A stretch of 6,340 nucleotides of DNA from DASUME01 sp041179425 (GTDB lineage: Bacteria > Myxococcota_A > Polyangia > Polyangiales > DASUME01), in assembly GCA_041179425.1 (NCBI GenBank), contig JBEGTL010000483.1:1-6340 (forward strand). Direction: 5' to 3'. The translations under genes were made by a program, and so were the position numbers. The notes beneath the pieces were generated by a model. It did not search any database, was not told the origin of the DNA, and was given only the letters and a program-made list of their open reading frames with translations. Shown here piece after piece: positions 6,312-6,340 of the stretch (position 1 is its first letter; each line of letters opens with the position of its first letter).

Positions 6312-6312
6312 A

Positions 6313-6340
6313 ATGATCATTCGAGAGAAGGTTCGGATTG
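6313..6340 (+). CDS. pnp: Polynucleotide phosphorylase, first nine codons only (runs off window)
   Basis: From ATG 6313 the visible residues are MIIREKVRI, then one base of the next codon. Assignment rests on three points: the gene directly after rpsO is pnp in very many bacteria; PNPase N-termini commonly carry a short lysine/arginine-hydrophobic strand of this kind before the GGxxLxxETG-type segment; and a strong ribosome site precedes it. PNPase is the phosphorolytic 3'-to-5' exoribonuclease of the RNA degradosome. The ATG lies inside a 10-base palindrome, AATGATCATT (6312-6321). With so few residues visible, another gene cannot be excluded. Confidence 0.75.

Larger units (their letters stand above)
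5820..6312 (+). other. 493-base rpsO-pnp intergenic region, no gene seen, rich in inverted repeats
   Basis: No reading frame here, on either strand, looks like protein. The longest frames (5876-6178 and 6000-6320 minus, 6062-6316 plus) are Arg/Ser/Pro-rich with no recognisable motif. The stretch instead holds a series of perfect inverted repeats (5843-5858, 5888-5906, 5908-5923, 5947-5980, 6005-6035, 6130-6152, 6286-6300) plus palindromes GGCGAGCTCGCC (5977-5988) and GCTCGCGAGC (6064-6073). CGAGCTCGCCT occurs twice (5979-5989, 6212-6222). No convincing promoter was found, so it is most simply the 3' end of rpsO mRNA plus a long pnp leader. Confidence 0.6.

Noticed and set aside
5876..6320. 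Small genes between rpsO and pnp (minus 5876-6178, minus 6000-6320, plus 6062-6316)
   Set aside because: Their composition is Arg/Ser/Pro-rich without motifs, there are no convincing ribosome sites, and the frames overlap each other. I cannot support any as a gene.

Overview
The window is GC-rich (G/C-heavy third codon positions throughout) and bacterial. Gene content points to a delta-proteobacterial lineage, most likely Myxococcota. The main pointer is a secreted VIT/VWA protein whose C-terminal domain resembles the AgmX/PglI C-terminal domain common in myxobacteria. This placement is inference from gene content; there is no rRNA or other decisive marker here.

Layout. Minus strand, bases 1-908: an SPFH-domain protein of the YdjI / 'virion core protein'-like type, with its C-terminus cut off by the window edge. 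A 115-base gap follows, from which a plus-strand cluster diverges. Bases 1024-3141: a 705-residue exported protein with a signal peptide, a VIT-like domain, a VWA domain with an intact MIDAS motif, and an AgmX/PglI-like C-terminal domain. Bases 3148-4503: a LytS/YehU-type membrane sensor histidine kinase. Bases 4500-5312: a LytTR-type response regulator that overlaps the kinase by an ATGA junction. The 6-base gap and the 4-base overlap suggest these three genes form one operon, so the VIT/VWA protein may supply, present or receive the signal handled by the two-component pair (inference).

Bases 5313-5549: a short intergenic region with a good sigma70-type promoter whose -10 box lies inside a perfect inverted repeat. 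It leads into rpsO (5550-5819, ribosomal protein S15, the usual 89 residues). After rpsO comes a 493-base stretch with no convincing gene but many perfect inverted repeats. It ends at the first nine codons of what is almost certainly pnp (polynucleotide phosphorylase), judged from its position after rpsO and from its N-terminus. The Shine-Dalgarno of pnp can be paired almost completely by an upstream segment, leaving the AUG just outside the stem.

The most interesting parts are the structured rpsO-pnp interval, which looks like a long post-transcriptional control leader, and the VIT/VWA/AgmX-C protein coupled to a LytS/LytTR pair. I see no mobile element, CRISPR array, intact tRNA or rRNA.
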